Positions 14,332-21,012 of a DNA stretch of 21,012 nt are shown here, piece after piece. This stretch comes from Bacilli bacterium (GTDB lineage: Bacteria > Bacillota_I > Bacilli_A > ML615J-28 > CAG-698), in the NCBI GenBank assembly GCA_028691905.1, contig JAQUYJ010000004.1, forward strand, positions 1 to 21,012, read 5' to 3'. How positions within the stretch are numbered: the first letter of the stretch is position 1; every line of letters starts with the position of its first letter. Position numbers and translations under genes: made by a program. The notes below the pieces were generated by a model. It worked only from the letters and a program-made list of their open reading frames with translations, had not been told where the DNA came from and searched no databases.

Positions 14332-15247
14332 GAAAAAATTGCTTCTTGTAGGAGTGGTGATAGCAGCCCTTCTGCTTTTATCGGGGTGTTCATCCGATCC
14401 AACTACTTATACCAAACCGATTGTCGGATTTGGTGTTGAAGACATCTTTGTCTATCCGATGGCAGGAATCATGTGGGCAATCGGTAAATCCATTGCTTTC
14501 GGTAATTATGCTGTTGTTATTATTCTGGCAACAATCGTCGTCAGAACCATGGCATGGCCGATTTATGCGAAAACAAATGACATGAGTTTAAAAATGCAGT
14601 TGGTTCAACCGGAAGCAGATAAAATCCGCTTGAAATATGAAGGCAAAGAAGACGAAGCTTCCAAACAGAGAATGCAGATGGAAACAATGCAGCTCTATAA
14701 AAAATACGGGATTGGTTTGGGGGGCTGTTTACTGCCGTTTATTCAGATGCCAATCTTCATCGGTTTCTACCGTACCATCAGCAGAATGCCGGCAACTATT
14801 TTGGACGGGGAAGGAAACCTGCTTACATCAGGACACTGGCTGAGGGTTTTCACCGATACCAAATTATTCGGAGTTGATTTACTGCTTGGCCAAACAGATG
14901 ATCCATTGCAGAAATGGGGCGTTATTGTTCTTGGTATTTTGGTAGGATTAACCCAAATATTAAGTATTTTCCTAACTCAAAAGCGTCAAAAAAACATCAA
15001 GAAAGAACAAACATCAAATGTTCCCGCTTATCGCCTACAGCAACAGCAATCCACACAGAAACAGACACAGACAACAATGAATATCATGATGTATTTTATG
15101 GCAGGAATGATGGTACTCTTTGTTTTAAGAAGTCCTGCCGGTCTTGGTTTATACTGGTTGGTCGGGAATATCTATTCGACATTCCAAAGCTATATCGGTC
15201 ATAAAACAAGTGACAAACGCCTTAATAAATTGAAAGAAAAACATTAG
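14321..15247 (+). CDS. yidC: Membrane protein insertase YidC/SpoIIIJ (lipoprotein form)
   Basis: Inserts membrane proteins alone or with Sec. A 308-aa Gram-positive type protein. It begins with a lipoprotein signal (MTSKKKLLLVG..) and a lipobox LSGC with Cys23 as the lipidation site. The first conserved TM region contains R75 in VVRTMAWPIYAK, the groove arginine essential in SpoIIIJ-type insertases. A cytoplasmic helical hairpin (KMQLVQPEADKIRLKYEG) comes next. The later TM helices contain LPFIQMPIFIGFYRTI and SPAGLGLYWLVGNIYSTFQ. The tail is basic and Lys/Gln-rich. It overlaps rnpA by 11 nt and is followed by jag after 10 nt. Confidence 0.97.
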   Translation: MTSKKKLLLVGVVIAALLLLSGCSSDPTTYTKPIVGFGVEDIFVYPMAGIMWAIGKSIAFGNYAVVIILATIVVRTMAWPIYAKTNDMSLKMQLVQPEADKIRLKYEGKEDEASKQRMQMETMQLYKKYGIGLGGCLLPFIQMPIFIGFYRTISRMPATILDGEGNLLTSGHWLRVFTDTKLFGVDLLLGQTDDPLQKWGVIVLGILVGLTQILSIFLTQKRQKNIKKEQTSNVPAYRLQQQQSTQKQTQTTMNIMMYFMAGMMVLFVLRSPAGLGLYWLVGNIYSTFQSYIGHKTSDKRLNKLKEKH

Positions 15248-15257
15248 GAGGGACAAA

Positions 15258-15878
15258 ATGAAATCTAGAGTATACGATGTGAAAACAATGGAAGAAGCCT
15301 TACCGTTGGCAGTTGAAGAATTAGGCCTGAGCAAAGACCGTCTGGAAGTCACTGTTTTGGATGAGAAAAAGGGGTTTTTGGGCTTTGGCGGAAAACTTCA
15401 GGTTGAAGTGAAAGCCAAAGAAGACGGCATTGATCAAGGCAAAGAATATTTGCAGATGATTATGCAGGCCAACAAAGGGGAAGGCTTTATAGAAAAAAGA
15501 ATTCGCGGAAACGTTGTGGAATTCAATATTGATGCCGGGGAATTAAACGGAGTATTGATTGGTAAAAATTCCAAACATTTAATTGCCCTTCAAACTTTGG
15601 TAAGTATGATTATCAACAGTCATTACAATGAAGATGAGCAGAAAATCGTAAAAATCGATGTCGGTGGATATCGTAAGAGACGGGAAAGCACATTGGAAAG
15701 AATGGCAGTTGATTTTGGGAAACAGGTAGCAAAAACCAAACAGCAAATCAAACTCGACAATTTAAATTCATATGAAAGAAAAATCATTCACGATAAGTTA
15801 TCAACCTGGAAAGATGTAACTACTCATTCCGAAGGGGAAGAACCGGACCGTTACCTGATAATCGAACCAAAAGAATAA
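15258..15878 (+). CDS. jag: RNA-binding protein Jag/KhpB
   Basis: A cytoplasmic RNA-binding protein linked to cell division and envelope control; its gene is normally next to yidC. Domains in order: Jag-N (1-50, with KKGFLGFGGKLQVEV), a KH domain (about 85-150, LNGVLIGKNSKHLIALQTLV), and an R3H domain at the C-terminus (ERKIIHDKL..VTTHSEGEEPDRYLII). At 206 aa it is of normal size. The KH GxxG loop, usually GK(R/N)G, reads GKNS at 102-105, losing the second glycine, which could weaken RNA contact. It has an AGGAGG start site and ends at a bidirectional terminator. It is the last gene of the rpmH operon. Confidence 0.94.
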   Translation: MKSRVYDVKTMEEALPLAVEELGLSKDRLEVTVLDEKKGFLGFGGKLQVEVKAKEDGIDQGKEYLQMIMQANKGEGFIEKRIRGNVVEFNIDAGELNGVLIGKNSKHLIALQTLVSMIINSHYNEDEQKIVKIDVGGYRKRRESTLERMAVDFGKQVAKTKQQIKLDNLNSYERKIIHDKLSTWKDVTTHSEGEEPDRYLIIEPKE

Positions 15879-15899
15879 AAACCCGTCAGGGTTTTTATT
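15874..15899. terminator. Bidirectional terminator between jag and the 15895 gene
   Basis: A perfect 11-bp stem (AATAAAAACCC / GGGTTTTTATT) with loop GTCA overlaps both convergent stop codons and has T runs on both strands. Confidence 0.92.
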
Positions 15900-16461
15900 T
15901 TCTTTTAAAATAGATTGGAGAATCAGCAAAACGCCGGAAGACTTTTCTTCTTTTTCTTGTTTCAAAAGAATCAAAAAAGAAGATAGAAAAAGCACCCCAT
16001 AACAGGAACCATCCTCCGACAAACAGTCCCTCAATCAAAATTGAAAACAGTAAATATTCTGCTGAAGCATCTCTTAACAAATAGGCAGCCAGCAAAAACA
16101 GAATTGCCAACACGATGTAAGTGAGGGCCTGACGGTAATACTTATATAATAATTTTTGGATAAAAAACAAAACAATTTGAAAATTGTTTTTTATTCCGGC
16201 AATGCTTTTGTTTTCGCGGTCTTCATTTTTAATTTCTTTGGGTATATAAAAACACAGTTCCACCTGTTCTTTCAAGGGAATCTCATATCCGGCCTGTTCA
16301 ATGTAATCGAGAAGCTCCGGTTCCATATCCCTTCTTCGCAGAGGGGAGGCATCCCAACCGTTAAAGATTTCAGTGTAATGGTCCAAAGAGACTTCAATTA
16401 AATAAGCCTTTGTATCGGGGTTAATATTATACAGGTAGGAAAAAGCATTTTTCTTTTTCAT
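15895..16461 (-). CDS. Small membrane protein of unknown function
   Basis: Not recognised; 188 aa. Residues 1 to about 105 are soluble and polar (LIEVSLDHYTEIFNGWDAS, RRRDMEPELLDYIEQAGY). Two hydrophobic segments follow: LTYIVLAILFLLAAYLL (about 112-128) and a longer one from YLLFSILIEGLFVGGW to SIFFF, probably one long or two short helices. A very basic tail (ETRKRRKVFRRF) comes next and should be cytoplasmic. A GGAAGGA site precedes the ATG. It follows fic on the same strand after 68 bp containing a hairpin, and it shares its terminator with jag. No promoter was found, so it may depend on readthrough from fic. Confidence 0.8.
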   Translation of the reverse strand: MKKKNAFSYLYNINPDTKAYLIEVSLDHYTEIFNGWDASPLRRRDMEPELLDYIEQAGYEIPLKEQVELCFYIPKEIKNEDRENKSIAGIKNNFQIVLFFIQKLLYKYYRQALTYIVLAILFLLAAYLLRDASAEYLLFSILIEGLFVGGWFLLWGAFSIFFFDSFETRKRRKVFRRFADSPIYFKRK

Positions 16462-16482
16462 TATATCCTTCCTTTCTATAAG

Positions 16483-16506
16483 AAAAGCATGTGAATATCA
16501 CATGCT
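16483..16506 (-). terminator. Hairpin terminator after fic
   Basis: AGCATGTGA (16486-16494) and TCACATGCT (16498-16506) form a perfect 9-bp stem with a 3-nt loop. On the minus strand it is followed by a short T run (TTTTC). It lies between the fic stop and the next gene. The weak U tract suggests incomplete termination. Confidence 0.65.
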
Positions 16507-16529
16507 AGTCCTTACCATATGTACCAATT

Positions 16530-17219
16530 TTATAGTGAAGAGTCTAGCGATTTTTGTTCCAATTCTTTCAAAAGAGCCATAAATGGAGCAATGTTTTTGT
16601 TCACTTTGAATTCTTCAAGACTATCAAAATAAGGTTGCTTAAATTCTGCTGTAATAACTACGGGAAGGAATCCGAAGCGCATCAGGTGGTAATTTAATAC
16701 CAAACGGGACAAGCGGCCGTTCCCATCCAAAAACGGATGAATTTTAGTTAACTGCAAATGACAATAAGAAATATATTCCCAAAGATTGGTTGGTTCCTGC
16801 AGACAGAAATCAAAATATTTATGCATGCGGTCATATACTTTTTCATGACTTGGTGGAGTATGCTGGGAATAAGATAAAGAAATCCCAACATTTCGATACA
16901 AACCACCAATGGAAGAAAAACCGTCCATTAATATCTGATGTAAATCTTTTAAATTATTTTCATCCATTGGGATATTTTCTTTGGCCATTTTAACAACCTG
17001 AAGAAAACCATTGCGTTGATTGCGAATCAACATTGATTTTTGAGCGTCCTGCAGATCTTCTCCCCGGAAGAAGCGTTGAACATCTTCTTCTGTGATTAGA
17101 TCAGAATCAAACGATAAAGAATTGAAAACCAATTTTATTAAAAAATCATGAGAGAGGGCATCAAACGAAAATCGTTTGCCGGCAGCTTCCCTCATTTTTA
17201 ATAACTCGCCATCGATCAT
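16530..17219 (-). CDS. Fic-domain protein (probable AMP-transferase), altered inhibitory motif
   Basis: A 229-aa Fic protein. Family members transfer AMP or other phosphate-linked groups onto target hydroxyls. The full active-site motif HPFLDGNGRLSR is at 161-172 with catalytic His161. A target-dock flap with GLYRNVGISL and HTPPSHEKV lies ahead of it. The class II N-terminal inhibitory helix, usually S-x-x-I-E-G-N, reads SLSFDSD at 34-40. The inhibitory Glu is thus Asp and Gly-Asn is Ser-Asp, so self-inhibition may be weaker. No antitoxin gene is adjacent. It stands alone with its own promoter and an AGGAGGT site 7 nt before the ATG, divergent from the ABC transporter gene. The target is unknown. 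Confidence 0.92.
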   Translation of the reverse strand: MIDGELLKMREAAGKRFSFDALSHDFLIKLVFNSLSFDSDLITEEDVQRFFRGEDLQDAQKSMLIRNQRNGFLQVVKMAKENIPMDENNLKDLHQILMDGFSSIGGLYRNVGISLSYSQHTPPSHEKVYDRMHKYFDFCLQEPTNLWEYISYCHLQLTKIHPFLDGNGRLSRLVLNYHLMRFGFLPVVITAEFKQPYFDSLEEFKVNKNIAPFMALLKELEQKSLDSSL

Positions 17220-17255
17220 TTCTTCTACCTCCTATATAGATTAATTGATACTATT

Positions 17256-17284
17256 ATTATATCCCATCTTCTCTTTTTTTGCAA
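17256..17284 (-). promoter_or_regulatory. fic promoter
   Basis: Minus strand: TTGCAA (17284-17279), 17 bp, perfect TATAAT (17261-17256), about 37 nt upstream of the start codon. Confidence 0.82.
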
Positions 17285-17322
17285 ACGTTTTATTCTTTTT
17301 TAACCAATCCCAAACAAAGCGA

Positions 17323-17351
17323 TTGCTAAAACGAACAAAAAATAATATAAT
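17323..17351 (+). promoter_or_regulatory. Promoter of the ABC transporter gene
   Basis: TTGCTA (17323-17328), 17 bp, perfect TATAAT (17346-17351), 22 nt before the ATG. It is divergent from the fic promoter within a 154-bp gap, and no operator-like repeat is obvious. Confidence 0.78.
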
Positions 17352-17373
17352 ATAAAGACAAAGGAGGGGTAAG

Positions 17374-19698
17374 ATGATTCAGTTAGAAAACATCAGTAAA
17401 ATATATCAGACAAAAGAAGTACGGACAAACGCCCTCCAACGCATTACCATAGCTTTCCCCAGCAGGGGACTGGTTGCGATAACCGGAGCGAGCGGCAGCG
17501 GTAAAACTACGCTTTTAAATATTGTGGGGGGACTGGACCGTTATACAGAAGGAAAAATGGTGCTTCATGGGCAGGACAGCACGGATTTCACCAATAAAGA
17601 CTGGGACCAATACCGGGGAAATGAAATCGGATTTATCTTTCAACAGTACAATTTGATTTCCCATTTGACGGTTTATGAAAATATCGAAATTCCCTTATTG
17701 CTGGCAGGAGTTAAAAAACAGGAAAGAAAAAAAAGAATTGCGACCACTTTACATCAACTGAAAATGAGTGAACAAAGCAATAAATATCCCCATGCACTGT
17801 CCAGCGGACAGATGCAGCGCATAGCTATTGCCAGAGCACTAGTTAAAAATCCAACCATCATATTGGCCGATGAACCAACCGGAGCACTGGATTCCAAAAC
17901 AGCACGGGAAGTAGTACAGATTTTAAAGGAACTGGCCAAGAACCGCCTGGTACTGATGGTGACCCATCATGATCCATTGGCGAACGAATTTGCTGACCGG
18001 GTCATAACGATGCAGGATGGATTGATAATCAAAGACAGCAATCCCCTGGTGGAAAAGGAAAGCGAACAGCCAAAGGCAGACAAAATTAAGATGAGTTTGT
18101 TTTCCGCATTGAAATGGAGCTTTAAAAACACCCTTACAAAAATCATGAGAAGTCTTCTCGTTATGCTCGGGGGAAGTATCGGGATTATGGGAGTATTGCT
18201 TGTTTTGTCCATATCCAACGGGGTGAACAAATATATTATTGATATTCAAAAGGCGACACTGTTCGACCAACCGATAACAATCCGTTCCACAGTTGACAAT
18301 ATGGATCCCAACGCGGTTACCGAAGAATACGAATTGTATCCGGATGAAGATATTATTCACGTTGTTCGGGAAATGCAAAGTTATTACGGACATGTCAACC
18401 GATTTCAGGGCCATTTCCTGGACTATTTGGAAGACCTTCCCTCTTCTTATTACAATGTTATTGACTATCGGACCAATCTGGATATGAAAATATTGACACG
18501 AACAGAAGGGATTGTCCGAAAAGTATCAACGAGCAGGTTTTACCAACTGAGTGAAAACGAAGCGTTTCTTGCATCACAGTACGAGGTTTTGGCCGGGGAC
18601 TTTCCTGCTGCCAAAGAAGACATTGTTTTGTTGGTGGACAAAAGAAATGCGATTGATGCAAGTGTTCTCTATTATCTAGGAATTGATCAGGAAGACATAG
18701 CAACCTACACTTTTTCTGAAATGATGGACAAAGAATATAAAGTAATTAAAAATAACGAATATTATTATAAGAATGTCGAAGACAATTATGCCTATTATTC
18801 TTCCGGTTCCTATGAAACCCTCTATAACAATGCAACACTAACATTAAAGATTTCTGGGATTATCCGAACCAAACAGACCGCAACCATGAATATTTATGAT
18901 AATGGAATCCTGTATTCCAAACAGCTGAGTGATTATTTGATTGCTGATGCCAATGCCTCAGCAATCGGTCAGGATCAGCTGGCCCACGGATTAAACAAAA
19001 ATGTCATCACCGGCCTTCCTTTTGAAGACAGTACGAGTGTAACAGGAACAATTACCAAAGAATATCTATATGAAGCAATGCTGGGTGATTTGGGCTTGGT
19101 TGAAGAAATAAATATGATTCGGATCTATACGGACCGTTTTGATAACCGGGTTTACATCAATGAATATTTACAGAATTACAACACGGATTTTTCAGATGAA
19201 AACAAAATATTATATTATGACTATATGGGGAATTTTGCCCGTGAATTTGACGCTTTTGCCCAGGTCCTTACAAAAGTACTGATTATTTTTGCCGCCATAT
19301 CATTGCTTGTCAGCAGCATCATGATTGGAATCATCACTTTTGTTTCAGTGATGGAAAGACAGAAGGAGATTGGAATACTGAGAAGTCTCGGTGCAAAAAG
19401 AATTGATATAGCGACTGTTTTTCATGCCCAGACAGCGATTCTTGGTGCCGGATCGGGGTTGGCGGGATTAATATTTGGCGTCAGTTTCATCCGGCCGATC
19501 ATCAGCTTAATTACAAAAATGATGCAGGCAAGCAATATAACAACCTTTGATTTGTCCACCATGCAAATAATAGGGTATGAATGGTACTACTTTGTATTGT
19601 TGTTTCTGGCGAGTACAGGACTGTCTGTTCTTTCAGGAAGTATCCCGGCGACAATTGCAGCATTTAAAAACCCGGTTGATGCCATCAAAAGCGAATAA
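17374..19698 (+). CDS. Fused ABC transporter ATPase-permease (MacB/FtsX type)
   Basis: A single 774-aa chain joining an ABC ATPase to a MacB/FtsX-type permease. ATPase: Walker A GASGSGKTT (38-46), Q-loop IFQQYN (Q90), signature LSSGQ (142-146), Walker B IILADEPTG (162-170), H-loop MVTHHD (H198). TM1 is about 259-282 (LLVMLGGSIGIMGVLLVLSI). A large extracytoplasmic domain of some 340 residues follows. Then come three C-terminal TM segments with the family's cytoplasmic loop ERQKEIGILRSLGA. Type VII ABC systems of this kind do mechanical work on periplasmic or extracellular substrates such as peptides, lipoproteins or antibiotics, rather than simple import. The substrate is unknown here and no two-component system lies alongside. 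Strong AAGGAGGGG start site; no terminator is seen after it. Confidence 0.93.
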   Translation: MIQLENISKIYQTKEVRTNALQRITIAFPSRGLVAITGASGSGKTTLLNIVGGLDRYTEGKMVLHGQDSTDFTNKDWDQYRGNEIGFIFQQYNLISHLTVYENIEIPLLLAGVKKQERKKRIATTLHQLKMSEQSNKYPHALSSGQMQRIAIARALVKNPTIILADEPTGALDSKTAREVVQILKELAKNRLVLMVTHHDPLANEFADRVITMQDGLIIKDSNPLVEKESEQPKADKIKMSLFSALKWSFKNTLTKIMRSLLVMLGGSIGIMGVLLVLSISNGVNKYIIDIQKATLFDQPITIRSTVDNMDPNAVTEEYELYPDEDIIHVVREMQSYYGHVNRFQGHFLDYLEDLPSSYYNVIDYRTNLDMKILTRTEGIVRKVSTSRFYQLSENEAFLASQYEVLAGDFPAAKEDIVLLVDKRNAIDASVLYYLGIDQEDIATYTFSEMMDKEYKVIKNNEYYYKNVEDNYAYYSSGSYETLYNNATLTLKISGIIRTKQTATMNIYDNGILYSKQLSDYLIADANASAIGQDQLAHGLNKNVITGLPFEDSTSVTGTITKEYLYEAMLGDLGLVEEINMIRIYTDRFDNRVYINEYLQNYNTDFSDENKILYYDYMGNFAREFDAFAQVLTKVLIIFAAISLLVSSIMIGIITFVSVMERQKEIGILRSLGAKRIDIATVFHAQTAILGAGSGLAGLIFGVSFIRPIISLITKMMQASNITTFDLSTMQIIGYEWYYFVLLFLASTGLSVLSGSIPATIAAFKNPVDAIKSE

Positions 19699-19732
19699 AA
19701 AAAGCAAATTGACCCAATACGTTTCCTATTCT

Positions 19733-19741
19733 TGGTATAAT
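19733..19741 (+). promoter_or_regulatory. Extended -10 promoter of the aldo/keto reductase gene
   Basis: TGG followed by a perfect TATAAT (19736-19741), 22 nt before the ATG. The best -35-like TTGACC lies 21 bp upstream of the -10, so recognition would rest mainly on the extended -10. Confidence 0.65.
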
Positions 19742-19763
19742 AAAAGAAAAAAGGAGAAAAACA

Positions 19764-20570
19764 ATGATTTTAAAAGAAACATTTACACTGCACAATGGGG
19801 TGAAAATTCCCAAAGTGGGATATGGAACCTGGCAGATTACAGATGAAGAACAGTGTGTCAACGGAGTGAAATGGGCCTTGGATGCCGGATATATTCACAT
19901 TGATACAGCGGCAGCCTATCAGAATGAACAGTTTATCCGGCGGGCATTGCAGGAAGCAAACGTAAAAAGAGAAGACCTGTTTATTACAAGCAAACTGCAT
20001 GCTGCGAAAAAAGGATTCGACGTTGCGATTGAAGAATTCAACAAAACGCTGGAAAGACTGGGAACAACCTATTTGGATCTGTATCTGATTCATGCCCCGA
20101 AACCATGGGGAGATACATCGGACAAGGACTGGATGCCGGATAACATTGAAACATGGAAAGCCCTGGAACAGTTATACCGGGAAGGCAGGATTCGTTCAAT
20201 CGGAGTGTCAAACTTTTCAGTTGACCAATTAAAACAGCTGATGGCAGCAACAACCATCAAACCGATGGTCAATCAAATCAGAATATTCATCGGCAGTCCC
20301 AACCGTAAATTAAAAGAATTCTGTGAGAAAGAAAATATTTTGGTTGAAGCATATTCGCCGCTGGCAACAAGCCGTATTTTCAACAATGAAGAAGTCGTGA
20401 AGATGGCACAGAAATATGGAGTAACAGCAGCACAGCTGAGCATTAAATGGTGTCTTGACTATCAAACACTGCCCCTGCCTAAATCAACCCATCAGAAATG
20501 GATTGTTGAAAACAGCAAACTTGATTTTAAAATCAGCAAAGAGGATTTTGAATATTTATTGTCTTTATAA
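19764..20570 (+). CDS. Aldo/keto reductase
   Basis: A 268-aa cytosolic NAD(P)H-dependent oxidoreductase with a TIM-barrel fold. The catalytic tetrad is complete: D47 and Y52 (HIDTAAAYQNE), K77 (FITSKL) and H110 (LYLIHAPKP). Cofactor-binding elements SIGVSNF and LPLPKSTHQKWIVEN are present. The highly conserved NQ(I/V)E.HP segment reads NQIRIFIG here, losing the Glu and the His-Pro. The length is close to the usual 270-285. The substrate cannot be told. It has an AAAGGAG start site and is followed by a terminator overlapping its stop codon. It is a single-gene unit between the ABC transporter and mnmE. Confidence 0.93.
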   Translation: MILKETFTLHNGVKIPKVGYGTWQITDEEQCVNGVKWALDAGYIHIDTAAAYQNEQFIRRALQEANVKREDLFITSKLHAAKKGFDVAIEEFNKTLERLGTTYLDLYLIHAPKPWGDTSDKDWMPDNIETWKALEQLYREGRIRSIGVSNFSVDQLKQLMAATTIKPMVNQIRIFIGSPNRKLKEFCEKENILVEAYSPLATSRIFNNEEVVKMAQKYGVTAAQLSIKWCLDYQTLPLPKSTHQKWIVENSKLDFKISKEDFEYLLSL

Positions 20571-20588
20571 GCCCATTCGGGCTTTTTT
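20569..20588 (+). terminator. Terminator of the aldo/keto reductase gene
   Basis: AAGCCC (20569-20574), loop ATTC, GGGCTT (20579-20584), then more T. The stem begins inside the TAA stop codon. Confidence 0.88.
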
Positions 20589-20595
20589 AATTTTA

Positions 20596-20624
20596 TAGAA
20601 AAAATTAGTAAATTGTGATATAAT
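20596..20624 (+). promoter_or_regulatory. mnmE promoter
   Basis: TAGAAA (20596-20601), 17 bp, perfect TATAAT (20619-20624) with TGA before it (extended -10). It has the same weak -35 hexamer and spacing as the gyrase-operon promoter. Confidence 0.72.
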
Positions 20625-20647
20625 TAATCAAAGAAAAGAGGAATAAA

Positions 20648-21012
20648 ATGAATGATACAATTGTAGCGGTGGCAACTGCTCTTGCTAACCAAGCGATTTC
20701 AATTATAAAAATCAGCGGTGAAGATGCCATACCAATTGTTCAGTCGGTATGGAAAGGAACCAATCTTACCAAACAGGCATCCCATACCATTCATTATGGC
20801 TATATTGTTGATAAAACAGCAGTTTTGGATGAAGTACTGGTAAGTATCTTTAAAGCACCCAAAACATTTACCAGGGAAGATGTCGTTGAAATAAATGCCC
20901 ACGGCGGGATTTATGTGACAAATAAAATTGTGGAACTGCTGCTCACAAAAGGGGCAAAGTTGGCAGAACCGGGGGAATTTACCAAGCGGGCATTTTTGAA
21001 CGGCCGAATCGA
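20648..21012 (+). CDS. mnmE: tRNA modification GTPase MnmE, N-terminal part
   Basis: With MnmG, this protein makes the 5-carboxymethylaminomethyl modification at wobble uridine 34 of certain tRNAs. About 121 residues are present before the window ends, covering the N-terminal formyl-THF-binding domain. It starts MNDTIVAVATALANQAISII and contains the family motifs APKTFTREDVVEINAHGG and EPGEFTKRAFLNGRI. The GTPase domain lies beyond the edge. In many Bacillota mnmE directly follows jag; here four accessory genes separate them. A GAGGA site precedes the ATG. Confidence 0.96.
   Translation, partial: MNDTIVAVATALANQAISIIKISGEDAIPIVQSVWKGTNLTKQASHTIHYGYIVDKTAVLDEVLVSIFKAPKTFTREDVVEINAHGGIYVTNKIVELLLTKGAKLAEPGEFTKRAFLNGRI

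Noticed and set aside
17923..18414. 163-codon frame opposite the ABC transporter
   Set aside because: Antisense to a conserved domain with no start signals.

Overview
The window is the chromosomal replication-origin region of a low-GC Gram-positive bacterium. The layout is the classic Bacillota one. rpmH, rnpA, yidC and jag run rightward, and dnaA, dnaN, yaaA, recF, gyrB, gyrA and serS run leftward. DnaA boxes lie on both sides of dnaA. The serS leader is a T-box, promoters are of the TTGACA/TATAAT type, and Shine-Dalgarno sites are strong. The taxon is inference only; an Erysipelotrichia-like Bacillota would fit.

Left part (1-7310, minus strand): a promoter at about 7282-7310 drives a tight operon, yaaA-recF-gyrB-gyrA (ribosome maturation, recombination repair, DNA gyrase). 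It runs into a serine T-box riboswitch and serS, which is cut by the window edge.

Middle part (7311-9786): this is the most unusual section. About 1.4 kb of T-rich non-coding DNA is followed by a plus-strand pair of overlapping genes. They encode a 71-aa ribbon-helix-helix protein and a 260-aa ParA-type ATPase, and they sit between yaaA and dnaN. Upstream are two arrays, each of eleven contiguous 8-bp units with consensus TATGTTTT (8211-8298 and 8613-8700). Smaller groups of the same boxes and a box-built palindrome next to a promoter also occur. A promoter lies inside the second array. I read this as a plasmid-style (ParF/ParG-like, type Ib) partition system with its own centromere, placed in the chromosomal origin region.

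Origin (9787-12611): dnaN and dnaA are on the minus strand. DnaA boxes occur in the dnaA-dnaN gap, abutting the dnaA stop codon and followed by a TAA-repeat AT-rich tract. A second cluster of about six boxes lies upstream of dnaA. Together they form a bipartite oriC.

Right part (12612-21012): an unrecognised two-TM protein with a large extracytoplasmic domain is encoded between dnaA and rpmH. Then come rpmH (strong consensus promoter), rnpA, yidC and jag. Four accessory units follow: a membrane protein of unknown function, a Fic protein with an altered inhibitory motif, a fused ABC ATPase/permease of the MacB/FtsX type, and an aldo/keto reductase. The start of mnmE closes the window. mnmE often lies directly after jag, so these four genes look like an accessory insertion into the conserved block. 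No tRNA, rRNA, CRISPR array or insertion sequence was recognised.
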